Shown here one piece after another: positions 51,801 to 63,800 of a stretch of 64,000 nucleotides of DNA; position 1 is the first letter of the stretch; every line of letters begins with the position of its first letter. The translations under genes and the position numbers were made by a program. The stretch lies in assembly GCF_043099285.1 (NCBI RefSeq), contig NZ_CP170723.1, forward strand, positions 434,001 to 498,000, given 5' to 3'. Origin of the DNA: Oryzobacter telluris (GTDB lineage: Bacteria > Actinomycetota > Actinomycetes > Actinomycetales > Dermatophilaceae). The notes below the pieces were generated by a model that had not been told where the DNA came from, did no database searches, and saw nothing but the letters and a program-made list of their open reading frames with translations.

Positions 51801-54800
51801 GGGGGCGCGGGTGAGGCCGAGGGTGCCGCTCAGCTGGAAGATGCCGGCGACGCCGATGACGGTGTTCTGGGAGATGAACCGGTAGGTGCCGGCGACGAGG
51901 GCGGGGGCGTAGCCGGGGACGTTCTGGTCGGTGGTCGCCGTGTTGGCCTCGAAGGTCACGTCGCCGCTGACCGTGAGGCCGTCGAGCCCGACGAGGGCGA
52001 GGGTGCCGGTGATCCGCAGGGCGAAGCCGACGCCGGGCACGTTCTTGAAGGCCATCGTCGCGTTGGTGACGAGGATGCCGATCGCGGCGGGGTTGAGCGA
52101 GCCGTCGGCGCGCTTCGAGGGGCCCTTGCCGATGAAGATCTCCAGGCCGCTGCCCGAGAACGAGTCGCCGTTGATGGCGAAGTTGCCGGCCCGGATCTCC
52201 AGGACGTCGCCGAAGGAGAAGTCGAGGTCCTGCACGAGGAAGCTGATGCCGGGGGCGAGGTCGATCGCGACGCTGCCGGACCCGACGGCCACCGACTGCT
52301 TGACCTGCACGCCCGTGGTGTTGACGCCGAGGCCGACGCTCGCGCCGCCGACCGGGATGTTGATCCGGCCGGTGAGGACGCCGGCGATGCCACCGGTGGT
52401 CGTCCGGACCAGCGTGACGCCGGGGCCCGCGGGGACGGTGACGGCGTTCGGCGGGAAGATGATGAGCGCACCCGAGGCCGCGGTGATGCCGTTCGCGGCA
52501 CCCGGGCCGGAGATGCCCTGGTTGCCGGCGACCGTCGCGTTCGCGAAGGCGATCTTCGTCAGCTGCGAGCCGACCGGACCGACCCGCTCGAAGGCGACGT
52601 CGGCGCTGATGACGACGGTGCCGCCCGAGGCGTCCACGCCGTTCTTGAAGATGGTGATGGCGAGGGCGTCGGCGGCGATCCGCAGGTACGGACCCGCGGG
52701 GAGGTTGAGCACCCGGACGTTGCCGAGGAGCTGCGCGCGGTTGCCGTTCGCGTCCCAGGTGACGGTGAACCCGCCCGCGATGGCGGCGACGGCCACGCCC
52801 TGACCGGTGAGGGTCTCCAGGGCGCTCTCGACCTGCGCGGCGGTGGCCGCCACGGCCAGGGCCGCGGTGATCTCGCCGGCCTCGATGCGGCCGTTGCCGT
52901 TCTTGTCGTAGGCCAGCGTGTAGGAGCCCGTGGTGGCGGTGACGAGGAGGCGCTGCACCTCGCGCACGCTCGCGGTGCCCTGGGTGTCGGTGACCGCGTC
53001 GAGGCCGGCGAACGCGACGATCTCGGCCACGGGGACGCCGAGGTTGTTCACCTGGAGCTTGAGGGTGGCGGTGATCGACACCGGCAGGCCCTCGAGCGCC
53101 ACGGTGCCCTCGACCTCACCGGCGATGCCGCCGGCGGTGAGGATGACGGCGCCCGAGCCGTTCGACAGGCGCACCCCGCGCCCGGAGTCACCGAGGAAGA
53201 GGTTGACGTCGGTGAACGCCACCCGCACGACCTTGGTGCCGTTCGACGTCGTCCGCTGCTCGAACACGACCCGCGCGGTGAGCGACTGGCCCTTGATCGT
53301 CACGGCCACGGGGGCGCCGACCCCCACGGTGACCCGCAGGTACGGGCCGGCCGGGGCGACGAGCGGGACGGCGGTGCCGTCGACGTCGACGGAGGTGTTG
53401 ATCAGGCGGGTCGTCGTGTTGATGACGAGCTCGGCGGTCGCGTCGGCGACGGTGATGTCACTGGCCAGCGACGGGGCGAGGGTGAGGGTGACCGCGATCT
53501 TCGCGGCGACGCCGCCGGCGGTCGCGCCCTGCGGCGGCACGATCATGATGGCGCCGCTCGTGATGCCCACGGTGACGAAGGTCGTCGTGCCGTTGCCCAG
53601 CGCCAGGGAGACGTTCTTCAGGCCCACGGTGACCACGCCGGTCGCGGCGTTCTTCTTGAAGGTGAACGAGCCGGTGAGGCGCTGCCCCGCGACCTCGAGG
53701 GCGACGCCGGTCCCGGAGACGAGGACGCCGCGCTCGACAGTCACCGTGACGTCGTCGGTGGTCTCGGGGGTGGTCAGCCCGGCGATCTGCAGCGGCTGGT
53801 TGGTCAGCGTGGTGTTGAGGCGCACGTCGAAGGTGCCGGAGAAGAGGACTCCGGGGACGTCGACCGCGACGTCGGCGACGATGCGGCCGACGACGCCGCC
53901 CTTGACGCCGGCGGTCGCGCCGATGACCTTCAGCACGCCGGAGCCGTTGCTGACGACGACGACGTCGCGCTCGGGGGAGCCGAGGCGCAGGCCGAGGTTG
54001 CTGACGGCGACGGTCAGGTCGCGGACCTCGACGGTCGGGATGGAGCCGTCGGTCGCCAGGCGGGTGCGGCTCTCGACCCGCAGGTCGGCGCTGAAGCGCT
54101 GGCCGCCGATGTCGATGCTCAGCCCGGTGAGTGAGGCGGCGACGTACGGGCCGGCCGGCAGGGCGAGGGTCAGGGTCTGGCCGTCGACGACGAACTGCTC
54201 GTCGACCGCCACCGGCATGACCTTGCCGTTCACGGTGCGGCGCAGCTGGTTGACCTCGACGACCACGGTGGCGGTCACCGGGGTGATGCCCTCGCCGAGG
54301 TAGAGGGTCGACGGTGCGGTGACCCGGCCGGCGAGCCCCTGCGGGGTGACGAGGAAGAGCGCGGTGCCGCCGGCGACGCGCAGGCCGATCTCGTCACCGT
54401 CGGAGTCCGTCCCCGTGCCGGGGGCTCCGAGGAACAGCCCGACGTTGGTGGCCGCGATCTTGAGGATCTTGACGTCGTCGGTGGTGTTGAGGACGCGGTC
54501 GGTGCCGGCGCTGGCGACCTGCTCGACCAGGAAGGTGCCGGAGATGGACTGCCCGGCGATGGTGAGGCTGGTCGTCAGGGTGACCCGCAGGAAGCGGCCG
54601 GCCGGCAGGTCGATGCCGAGCCCGGCGTCGACGGCGCGGGTGGGCATCGTGTTGAGCTCGAGCCTCACGGTGGTCGTGCCGAGGGTGAACGGCAGGCGGC
54701 CCAGCGTGGCGGTGTCGAGGGTGACGGTGACCCGGCCGGCCATCCCGGTGGGCGTGGCGAGGAACGCGCCGTCGGTCACCGTGAGGAGGAAGCCCGCGTC

Positions 54801-57800
54801 GTCACCGGTCGAGGTGGTGCCCTTGTCGTCGCCGAGGAACAGCGACGCGACCGGGATGCGGACCCGCACCGTGCGAGCGGTGCCCGTGGTGACCTGCTCG
54901 AACCAGAACGTCCCGGCGAGGGTCTGGCCGGCCACGGTGAGCCGCAGGTTCTCGCCACCGATGGCGACACGCACCGGGCCGCCGGTCGGCACGACCACCG
55001 TCTGGCCGCCGACGACCACCGAGACGGTGCTCGCGGCCGCGGCGACGGTGTTGACCTCGAGGCGGACCGTGCCGGTGAGGCTGACCTGCGGGATGGAGAC
55101 GACGACGGTGCCGCTGAGGCTGCCGGAGACGGCGCCGCCGCGCAGGACGAACGCGCCACGGCCGTCCTCGAGGCGGACCAGTTCGGTGGTCCCGTCCCCG
55201 AGGGCGAGGCGGACGCCCGAGAACGCGATGACCGTGGTGGCCGAGACGCCGGTGCCCGACTGCTCGAGGGCGATGTTGCCGGTGAGGGTCTGGCCCGCGA
55301 CGGTCAGCGAGACCCCGTCGCCCGAGACCCGCAGGTACGGACCGGCCGGCAGCACCATCGAGACGGTGGCGCCGTCGAAGGTGACGCTCTCGCGGACCTC
55401 GCGCGACGTGCGGTTGATCGCCAGGCCGAAGGTGCCGGTGAGGGCGACGCCGGCGGGGAGGGTGCCGGGCCGCAGGTCGAGGGTGCCGCTCACCGTGCCG
55501 GCGAGGCCGTCAGGGGCGAGGACGAGGACGCCGTTGACGCCGGTGAGGACCGGCAGCGTCTGCATCGAGGGGATGGTGAAGGTGCCGCCGGAGACCGCGA
55601 TGACGGTGGTGCGGGCGCCGCCGGCGCCGGAGGAGGTCCGGATGCTCACGGAGGCCGAGAGGACGGGACCGCCCGTGCCGAAGGTGATGGTCAGCGGGTC
55701 GGCGACGACCTGGACGTACGGACCGGCGGGCACGCGGTAGGTGCCGGAGCCGTCGGGGACCACCACGGCCGCGGTGCCGGTGTTGACGACGAGGCGGAAG
55801 GTGCCGCCGAGCGTGAGGCCAGCGCCGAAGCTCAGATCGGTGACGACGGTGAGGCGGGCGGCGAGCCCGCCGGGGCCCACGACCATCGCGCCGGACAGCG
55901 TCACGGTGCCGAGGCCCGCGCCGAGGTCGAGGGTCATCGAGGTGACGGCGACGGTGACGACGCGCGCGCCGCCGGCCTGGGTCTGCTGGGTGATGCTGAT
56001 GTCGCCGACGAGCGAGAGGTCGCCGACCGTGATCGTCACGGGGTTGCCGGTGACCTTGAGGTACGGCCCGGCTGGCAGGGTGATCGAGATGACGCCGATC
56101 TCGGTGGCGGTCGGGAACGACGCGGCGAGCGGGCCGCTGCCCTTCGCGGCACGCCACTGGGCGGGGCCGGTGCCGTCGATCGTCACGAGGTCGGTCGTGG
56201 TGCCGGTGTCGAGGCGGCCCGCGCCCACGGCGGTGACGGTCCCGGTGGCCACGCTGACCACGGCCGAGAAGCCGCTCCAGGTGCCACCCGGGTTGAGGGC
56301 GACGTCGACGCCGCTGCCGGTGGTGCGGACGAGGTCGAGGGTGCCGTTGCCGTCGACGTCGACGAGGACCGCGGAGGTCGTTCCCGAGGTGCCGGGGACC
56401 GCGCCCGCGGCGAAGGTGCCGTTGCCCGCGCCGAGGAGGAGCGCGTCGGCCACGCCGGAGGCGCCGGACCCGACGAAGAGGTCGAGCTTGCCGTCGCCGT
56501 TGACGTCGCCCAGGGCGAGCACCTGGGTGGCGGTCCACGTGCCCGTGACGGCGGAGCCGACGCCCACGCCGGACCAGAGCCCGGTGGCCGAGTCGGTGCC
56601 GAGGTTCGAGTACAGCGTGAGCGTGGTGCCCGACCTCACGAGGACGTCGGCGCCGGTGGTGCCGTCGACGGCGCCGATGACGATGGCGCGGGCGGCGGTC
56701 CCGAGGGAGACCCCGGTCTGCGCGGTGAACAGGCCGGCGCCGTCGTTGCGGAAGAGCAGCGTCGCGGCGGCGGTGCCGACGAGCAGCTCGGCCCGGTTGT
56801 CGCCGTCGAGGTCGCCGAGGGCCAGGGCGGTGACCGCCGTGCCGTCGGCGAGGAGGATCGCGGGGATCGCGTCGAAGGGGTCGCCGCTGCCGTCGTTGAG
56901 GTAGAGGAAGACGCCGTCGGAGGTGCCGACCACGACGTCGGACCGGCCGTCGCCGTTGACGTCGCCCACGACGAGGGAGGTGGTCGTCACCGGCTGCTCG
57001 CCGAACGCCACCGAGTCGGTGACGCCGCCGTCGGCCAGCGGGCGCGTGTTGATGGCGAGGGTGAGCACGGCGTCGAGACCGACACCGGGGACGTTCATCC
57101 GGACCCGACCGGACAGGGTGCCGGCGAGCCCGCCGGTCTTGCCGGGGGAGGCGCCGGTGATGACGAGGAGGCCGACGCCCTCGGAGAGGGTCACGACGTC
57201 GGTGGTCCCGTCGCCGAAGGCCGCGGTGACGTTGCGCAGCCCGACCCGGACCACGGAGGCGCTGCCGCTGACCGCCTTCTCGAGGACGATGTCGCCGGTG
57301 ATCCGCTGACCGCCGATGACGATGCGGATGCCGGTGCCCTCGACCCGCAGGTACGGCCCGGCCGGGAGGACGAGCGAGGTGCTGACACCGTCGACGACGA
57401 CCGTCTCGTTCACGGCGCGGGTCCCGGTGTTCACCGCGACGGTCAGCCCGGCCGTCTCGATGACGGCGCCGGGGACGATGACGGTGAGGCCACCGGTGAC
57501 CCGGCCGGCCATGCCGGTGGGGGAGATGACGAAGAGGGCGGACGCGTTGCGGACCTGGACGCCGCCCGTCGCCGTGCCGAGGTCGATGTCGACGCCCGAC
57601 GCGAAGATGCGGGTCGTCCTCGGCGGTGCGGTGCCGGCGGGGGCGGTCGGGCTGACGGCCCCGGTGACCTGCTCGAACACGAACACGCCGCTGACGGACT
57701 GGCCGGCGATGGTGACGTTCGCCTTGCTGGTCGCGGTGCCGATCTGGAGCCTCAGCGAGCCGGCGGCGATCGTGTAGCCGGAGACGGTCTGCGTGGTCGT

Positions 57801-60800
57801 CGTCGTGTTGAGCAGGAGGCGCGAGGCGCCGCTCGACACCGAGACGCCGGGCGCGTTGACCGCGACGACGAGGCCGTCGAGGGCGACGACGATGCCGGCC
57901 GCCGCGCCACCTGCGGTCCCGGTGCCGAGGACGATCGTGCCGGTCGCGACGCCAATCGTCACGGGCGCCAGGCCGCCGGCGGGTGCCGTGCCGAGGGCGA
58001 GCGAGACGGTCGTGAGCGTCACGGTGATGTTGCCGTTGCTGCCCTTGGTGAAGGAGAAGCCGCCCTTCAGCTCCACCCCGTTGACGGCGAAGGTGAGGTC
58101 GGTGGCGGCGACCGACAGGTACGGCACGGTGGCCGACGAGGCCCCGGGGATGGACCCCTGCGCGGTGGTCGACTCGTTGTACTGCACGGAGATGGTGCCG
58201 GAGAGGGTCAGTCCGGGGATCCCGACGAGGCGCACCGTGCCGGTCACCGACAGGACGCGCTTGCTGGTCTCGACGGTGCTGGCCGACCCGCTGAGGCCCT
58301 CGATGACGAGGCCGATGGCGGAGGTGTTGATCGTGCCGTCGTCGTTCTTGTACGGGCCCTTGCCGACGAACAGGACCACGTCGGTGAAGGTCACCGAGCC
58401 GGAGGCGAAGTCGACGGTGCCGTGGATCTCGACGAAGTCGCCGATCCGCACCGTCCCCGAGCCGGAGACCTGGATCCACGGAGCGGCGGCCGTTCCGACC
58501 TGGCCGGCGCCGAAGACGATCGCGATGGACGCCCCGCCGACCTCGACGGTCTCGTCGACGGTGCCGCCGGTGGAGTTGTACCGCACCCCGACGGTGATGC
58601 CGCCGCTGAAGAGTCCGGCGGTCGCGCTGACCGACCCGGAGAACGTGCCCGCGACGCCGCTGCCGGCGACGACGAACGCACCCTGGCCGTTGGTGATCGA
58701 CAGGGCCGCGTCGCCCGGGTTCGAGCCCGAGCCGGTGCTCGGCTTGAGGCTGACGGTGACGTTGGCCAGACCGATGCGGGTGACCGGGGTGGGCTGGGCC
58801 AGGCGCACCGAGAGGGACGAACCGCCCACGAGGAGGTCGGCGTCGGCATCCGCGTTGATGCGGACGAGGGTGACGACGTCGCTCGGGACCGCGGCCACGA
58901 CCGTGCCGGCGCCGAAGCCCTTCCAGTCGGCGCCCGAGCCGCCCCGGTTGAGGAAGAGCAGCGTGGCCGTGGTGGTGCCGAGCAGGAGGTCGGCGTCGCC
59001 GTCGCCGTCGACGTCGGCGAGGACGACCGAGCGGCCGGTCGTGGTGGCCGGGGAGGCGTTGACCGCGGTGCCGGCGCCGAGGCCGTTCCACGTCGTGCCC
59101 GAGAACTTCTGGTTGAGGTGGACCACGGCGGGGCCGCCGTCGACCGCCACGACGAGGTCGCGGAACCCGTCGCCGTTGAGGTCCGCGGCGGCCGCGCCCC
59201 GGGCGGCGGCGGTGTTCGCCACCGTGGTCGCGGCGGCGAGGCCGAGCCACGTCGTGCCGGCCGCGTTGAGGCCCAGGTTGCGGTAGATCTGGTGGGCGGC
59301 GCCGGTGTTGACCGCGACGACGTCGAGCGCACCGTCGTTGGTCAGGTCGACGACGAGCACGGCGCGCGTCGCGGTGTCGGTGCCCAGGCTGGTCGAGGCC
59401 GTGGTCTCGATCCCGTTCCACACGCCCGCGGTCGTCTTCCCGAGGTTGGCGAAGACCCTGGTCGTGGCGCCGCTGCCGGTGGCGCCCACGACGACGTCGG
59501 CGAAGCCGTCGCCGGTGACGTCGCCCACGGCCACGGAGGTGGCGGTCCCGGTTGTGGTGAGGGTGGTCGTCGTCGCGGCGAAGGTGACGGTGGCCGCGGC
59601 GACGGTCGGCGTCGTCGTGGCGGCGGTCCCGCCGGTGACGAGGTGGACGAGCGTCGAGCCGGCCTGCGTGACGACGACGTCGAGGCGCCCGTCGCGGTCG
59701 AGGTCGGCGAGGGCGACGGCCACGGCGGCGCCGGCCCACGTCCGCGCCGCGGCGGCCTGGAAGGCGCCCGGTCCGGTGCCGAGGAAGAGCGAGGTGCCGC
59801 CGGTGGTCCCGAGGAGGAGGTCGAGCGCGCCGTCGCCGTTGACGTCGCCGGTGGCGATGCCGGTGACCGAGGTCGCGGTCGGCAGCCCGCCGCCGGCGGG
59901 GATGCCGCCGTAGCCGGGGCGCGTGCTCTGGGCGACGACGAAGTCACCGCCGAACGAGGCCGGGCCCACGGTGAGGCTGCCGCTCACCGCGACCTGGAAG
60001 GCCGGGCCGGCGGGGGCGACGAGGTGGATCGAGGTCGTGGTCGTGCCACCCGGGAGGGTGACCGAGAAGGTCCGGTCGACCGCGGTCGAGCCGGTGTTCA
60101 CCTGGAGGGCGACGGTCCCGCTGAGCGTGATCGACGAGCCGAGGTTGAACACGTACGGGTTGGCGACCGTCCCGGCCCCGAGCGACCCGGAGAAGGTCGC
60201 TGCGACACCCGAGGAGGTGATGAGCAGCGCGCCCTTCCAGTCGTGGACGGCGAGGACGTTGACGGCGGAGCCGAAGGAGAGGGTGAGGCCGGCGACGGCG
60301 ATGCTCACCTCGGGGGTGGTTCCCGTGCGGCGCTCGATGACGACGCTGCCGCTGAGCGTCTGCCCGGCGACGACGAGCGTCACGCCGGTCGCGACGACCC
60401 GGAAGCCGGGCACCAGGGTGACGCTGGGGCTGGTGAGCGTCTGGTCGGCGGTCGTGGTGTTGAACTGCACGAGGAAGGTGCCGGACAGGGTGACCGACGG
60501 GACGTCGAGCTGCACCGTGGCGGCGACCTGGCCGTACATCCCGGCCGCGGTGAGGACGAGCGTGCCGTTGACCCCGGTGAGGGTGACGAGCGGCGCCGCG
60601 GCGCTGCCGAGGGCGATCCGGCCGTCGGCGACGGTCACGGTGAGCGTGGTGCCGACCTTGGTCACCGTGATGTCGGCGCCGAGCGCCAGCCCGTCGCCGA
60701 GCTCGACGACGACGTCGACCCCACGCACCCGGAGCAGCGGCGTGGTGGTGCTCGCGGCGCCCGGCAGCTCGAGCTGGCGGACCAGCCCGCCGACGGTGAA

Positions 60801-63800
60801 GCTCTCGTCGACCGCGGTCGTCGAGGTGTTGATCTCGACCACGAAGGTGCCGGACAGGCGCACACCCGGGATGTTGCGCAGGGCGACGGTGCCGCTGAGC
60901 GAGGCCGCGATGCCCGTGCCGTTGGTGACGACGAGGGCCTCGCCGCCGGTCAGCGTGAGGACGGTACGCGTGCCGTCGCCGATCGCGAGCTCGACGTCGG
61001 TCGCCGCGATCTTGACGAAGGTGGTGTCGAGGTTGACCCCGGTGCCGCCGACGAGCCCGTCGGCGCCGAGGGAGAGCGTGCGCTCCACCGACACGTCGCC
61101 GCGCAGGGTCTGGCCGCCCACCTCGAGGACGATGCCCGTCCCGGCGAGGCGGACGTACGGCCCGGCGGGCAGGTCCACCGACACCGAGGAGGTGCCGACC
61201 TGCAGGCTCTCCGCGACGGCGGTGCCCGTGGTGTTGACCCCGAGCTCGAAGGCACCGGTGAGCCGCAGCGCGCCGCCGAGGTCGAGGACGAGGCTGCCGC
61301 CGAACGACCCGGCGAGGCCGGTGGGCGTGATGACGAGGAGGCCGCTGCCGCCGACGAGCGCGACCTTCGGGGCGAGCTCGGTGCCGAGGAGGACGACCGA
61401 GGCGTTGGCCAGGCCGACCCGGACGACCTTCGCGCCAGTGGCCGTGGTCACCTGCTCGACGACGACATCCGCCTTGAGCACCTGGCCGATGACGCTGAGC
61501 CGCAGGTTCGTCGCGGCGACCCGAAGGTAGGGGCCGGCCGGGAGGGTGCGGTCGGTGAGGGCCACGGAGGCACCGGTGGTGTTGACGGCGATGTCGACGG
61601 TGCCGGTGGCCGAGACGTCGGGGACGTTGAGGGCGATGGTGGCGGAGACGTGCCCGGCGAGCCCGGCGGAGGTGAGGAGGAGGTCGGCGGTGCCGGTCTG
61701 GGTCAGTGAGACGACGGGGGCGACAGACGTGCCACCGAGGCGCAGCGTGATCCCCGTAGCCCGGATCCGCACGACCGGCGCGCCCGCGGCATCCGTGGTG
61801 CGAGTGATGACGACGTCCCCGGTGAGGGTCTGGCCCAGGACGCTGAGGGTGATCCCGGTGCCGGTGACCCGCAGGTACGGCCCGGTCGGCAGGGCGAGGA
61901 CCACCGGGGCGCCGGTGCCGACCGTGAAGGTCTCGTCGACCACGGCGGCGGTCGTGTTGATCTCGACGGTGAGGGTGCCGGCCAGCGACACCTGCGGGAC
62001 GGTGACGGCGACGGTGCCGGTGATCCGGCCGGCGAGGCCGGTCGGGCCGAGGAGCAGCACGGCCGAGCCGTTGGTGACGGTGAGGACCGGGGTGGTGCCG
62101 CCGAGCGCGAGGGAGACGTTCGTCATCGCGAGGCGGACGGTCTGGGTGTCGGCCGCCGGGCCGCTGCCACCTGGGAGGCCGTCGCTGCCGTAGGAGGTGG
62201 AGCGCTCGACGACGAGGTCGCCGCGCAGGCTCTGGCCGAGGACGGTGAGCACCATGCCGGTGCCCTCGAAGCGCAGGTACGGGCCGGCCTTGACGTCGAG
62301 CGCGACCGGGGTGCCCGCGACGTCGATGCTCGCGGTGACGGCGGCGGAGGTCGTGTTGACCGCGAGGGTCAGCGCGCCGCTGAGGGAGGTCCCGGCGGGG
62401 AGCGTGACGACGAGCGTCCCGGAGACCCGTCCGGCCACGCCGGCGGTGGTGACGAGGAACAGGCCGCTGCCGCCGGTGATTCGGACCCCGTTGCCGCCCG
62501 CGCCGATGGTGAGGTCGACCCGGTTGAGGGCGATGGTCGTCACCGGGGCGCCGGCGACCGTGGCGCGCTCGACCACGACGTCGGCGGTCAGGGACTGGCC
62601 CTGGACGGTGACGGTGAGGCCGGTGCCCTCGACCCGCAGGTACGGGCCCGCGGGGAGGTCGAGGACGAGGGTGGTGCCGCCGACGTCGACGGTGGTGGAG
62701 ACGGCCGTGGCGGTGGAGTTCACCGAGAGGGTGAGGCCGGTGCCGAGCTCGATGCCGGGGACGGTGACCCGGATCTGGGCGGAGAGCCGACCGGCCACCC
62801 CGGCCGGGGTGAGGAGCAGGATGCCGGTGCCCGCGGTGACGGCGACGGTGCTGCCGAGCGAGACGGTGACGCCGGTGGCCGCCACGACGACGTCGTCGCC
62901 GCGCTTGCTGAACGAGAAGGTGCCGGTGAGCGACTGGCCGCCGAACGCCATCGTGGCGCCGGTGGCGACGAGCTCGACCACCGGGGCGGCGGTCGTGAAC
63001 GTCACGGCGACGGGGCTCGCGCCGCCGGGCATCTCGAGCGACTCGTTGATGACCAGGCCGGTCGTGTTGACCCGGGCCGCCACGGTGCCGGTGAGGGTGA
63101 CGCCCGGGACGCCGATGATGCTGACCGTGCCGGAGGCGCTCAGCGCCCACGTCGACCCGATCTTGACGAGCCCGATGCGTCCGTTGGTGAGGAGGACGCC
63201 GACGGCGAGGGGGTTGGTCTCGCCGGTGGAGAGCTTGGCGGGGCCGCGGCCGAGGAAGATCGTCAGGCCGTCGCCCGCGAAGACCTGCGCGGCCTGGCCG
63301 TTGACGGTCGTGTCGCTGAAGCTGATGCTGCCCTCGATGGACAGCACGTCGGCGATGGTCAGCGTGAGGTTGCTGAGCGAGACCTCGAAGACGTTGCCCG
63401 TCGCGAACTTCACCGACAGGGTGCGCCCGCCGACGTCGATGGAGGTGTCGACCGCGCCGGTCGTCGTGTTGACGCGCAGGAGGATGTCGGCCCCGGCGCC
63501 CACCGGACCGGCGGCGATGGTGACCTTGCCGGTGAGGTAGCCCGCGACGCCTCCGGTGAGGAGGACGAACGCGCCCTCACCGTCGACGAGCCTGGCGCCG
63601 TCGTCCCCGACGGTGACGTCCACCGACACGTCGGTGGCCGCGACGACGGTGACCCTCGACCCGTCGCCGGCGGTGCCCTGGCGCATCGCGAAGCTGCCGG
63701 CGAGCTCGGGGCCGGTGGCACCCAGCTTCAGCACGGCGCCGAGGAGGGCGACGCTGACGTAGGGCCCGGCGGGCAGCGCCATCGCGACGGTGGTGGTCCC

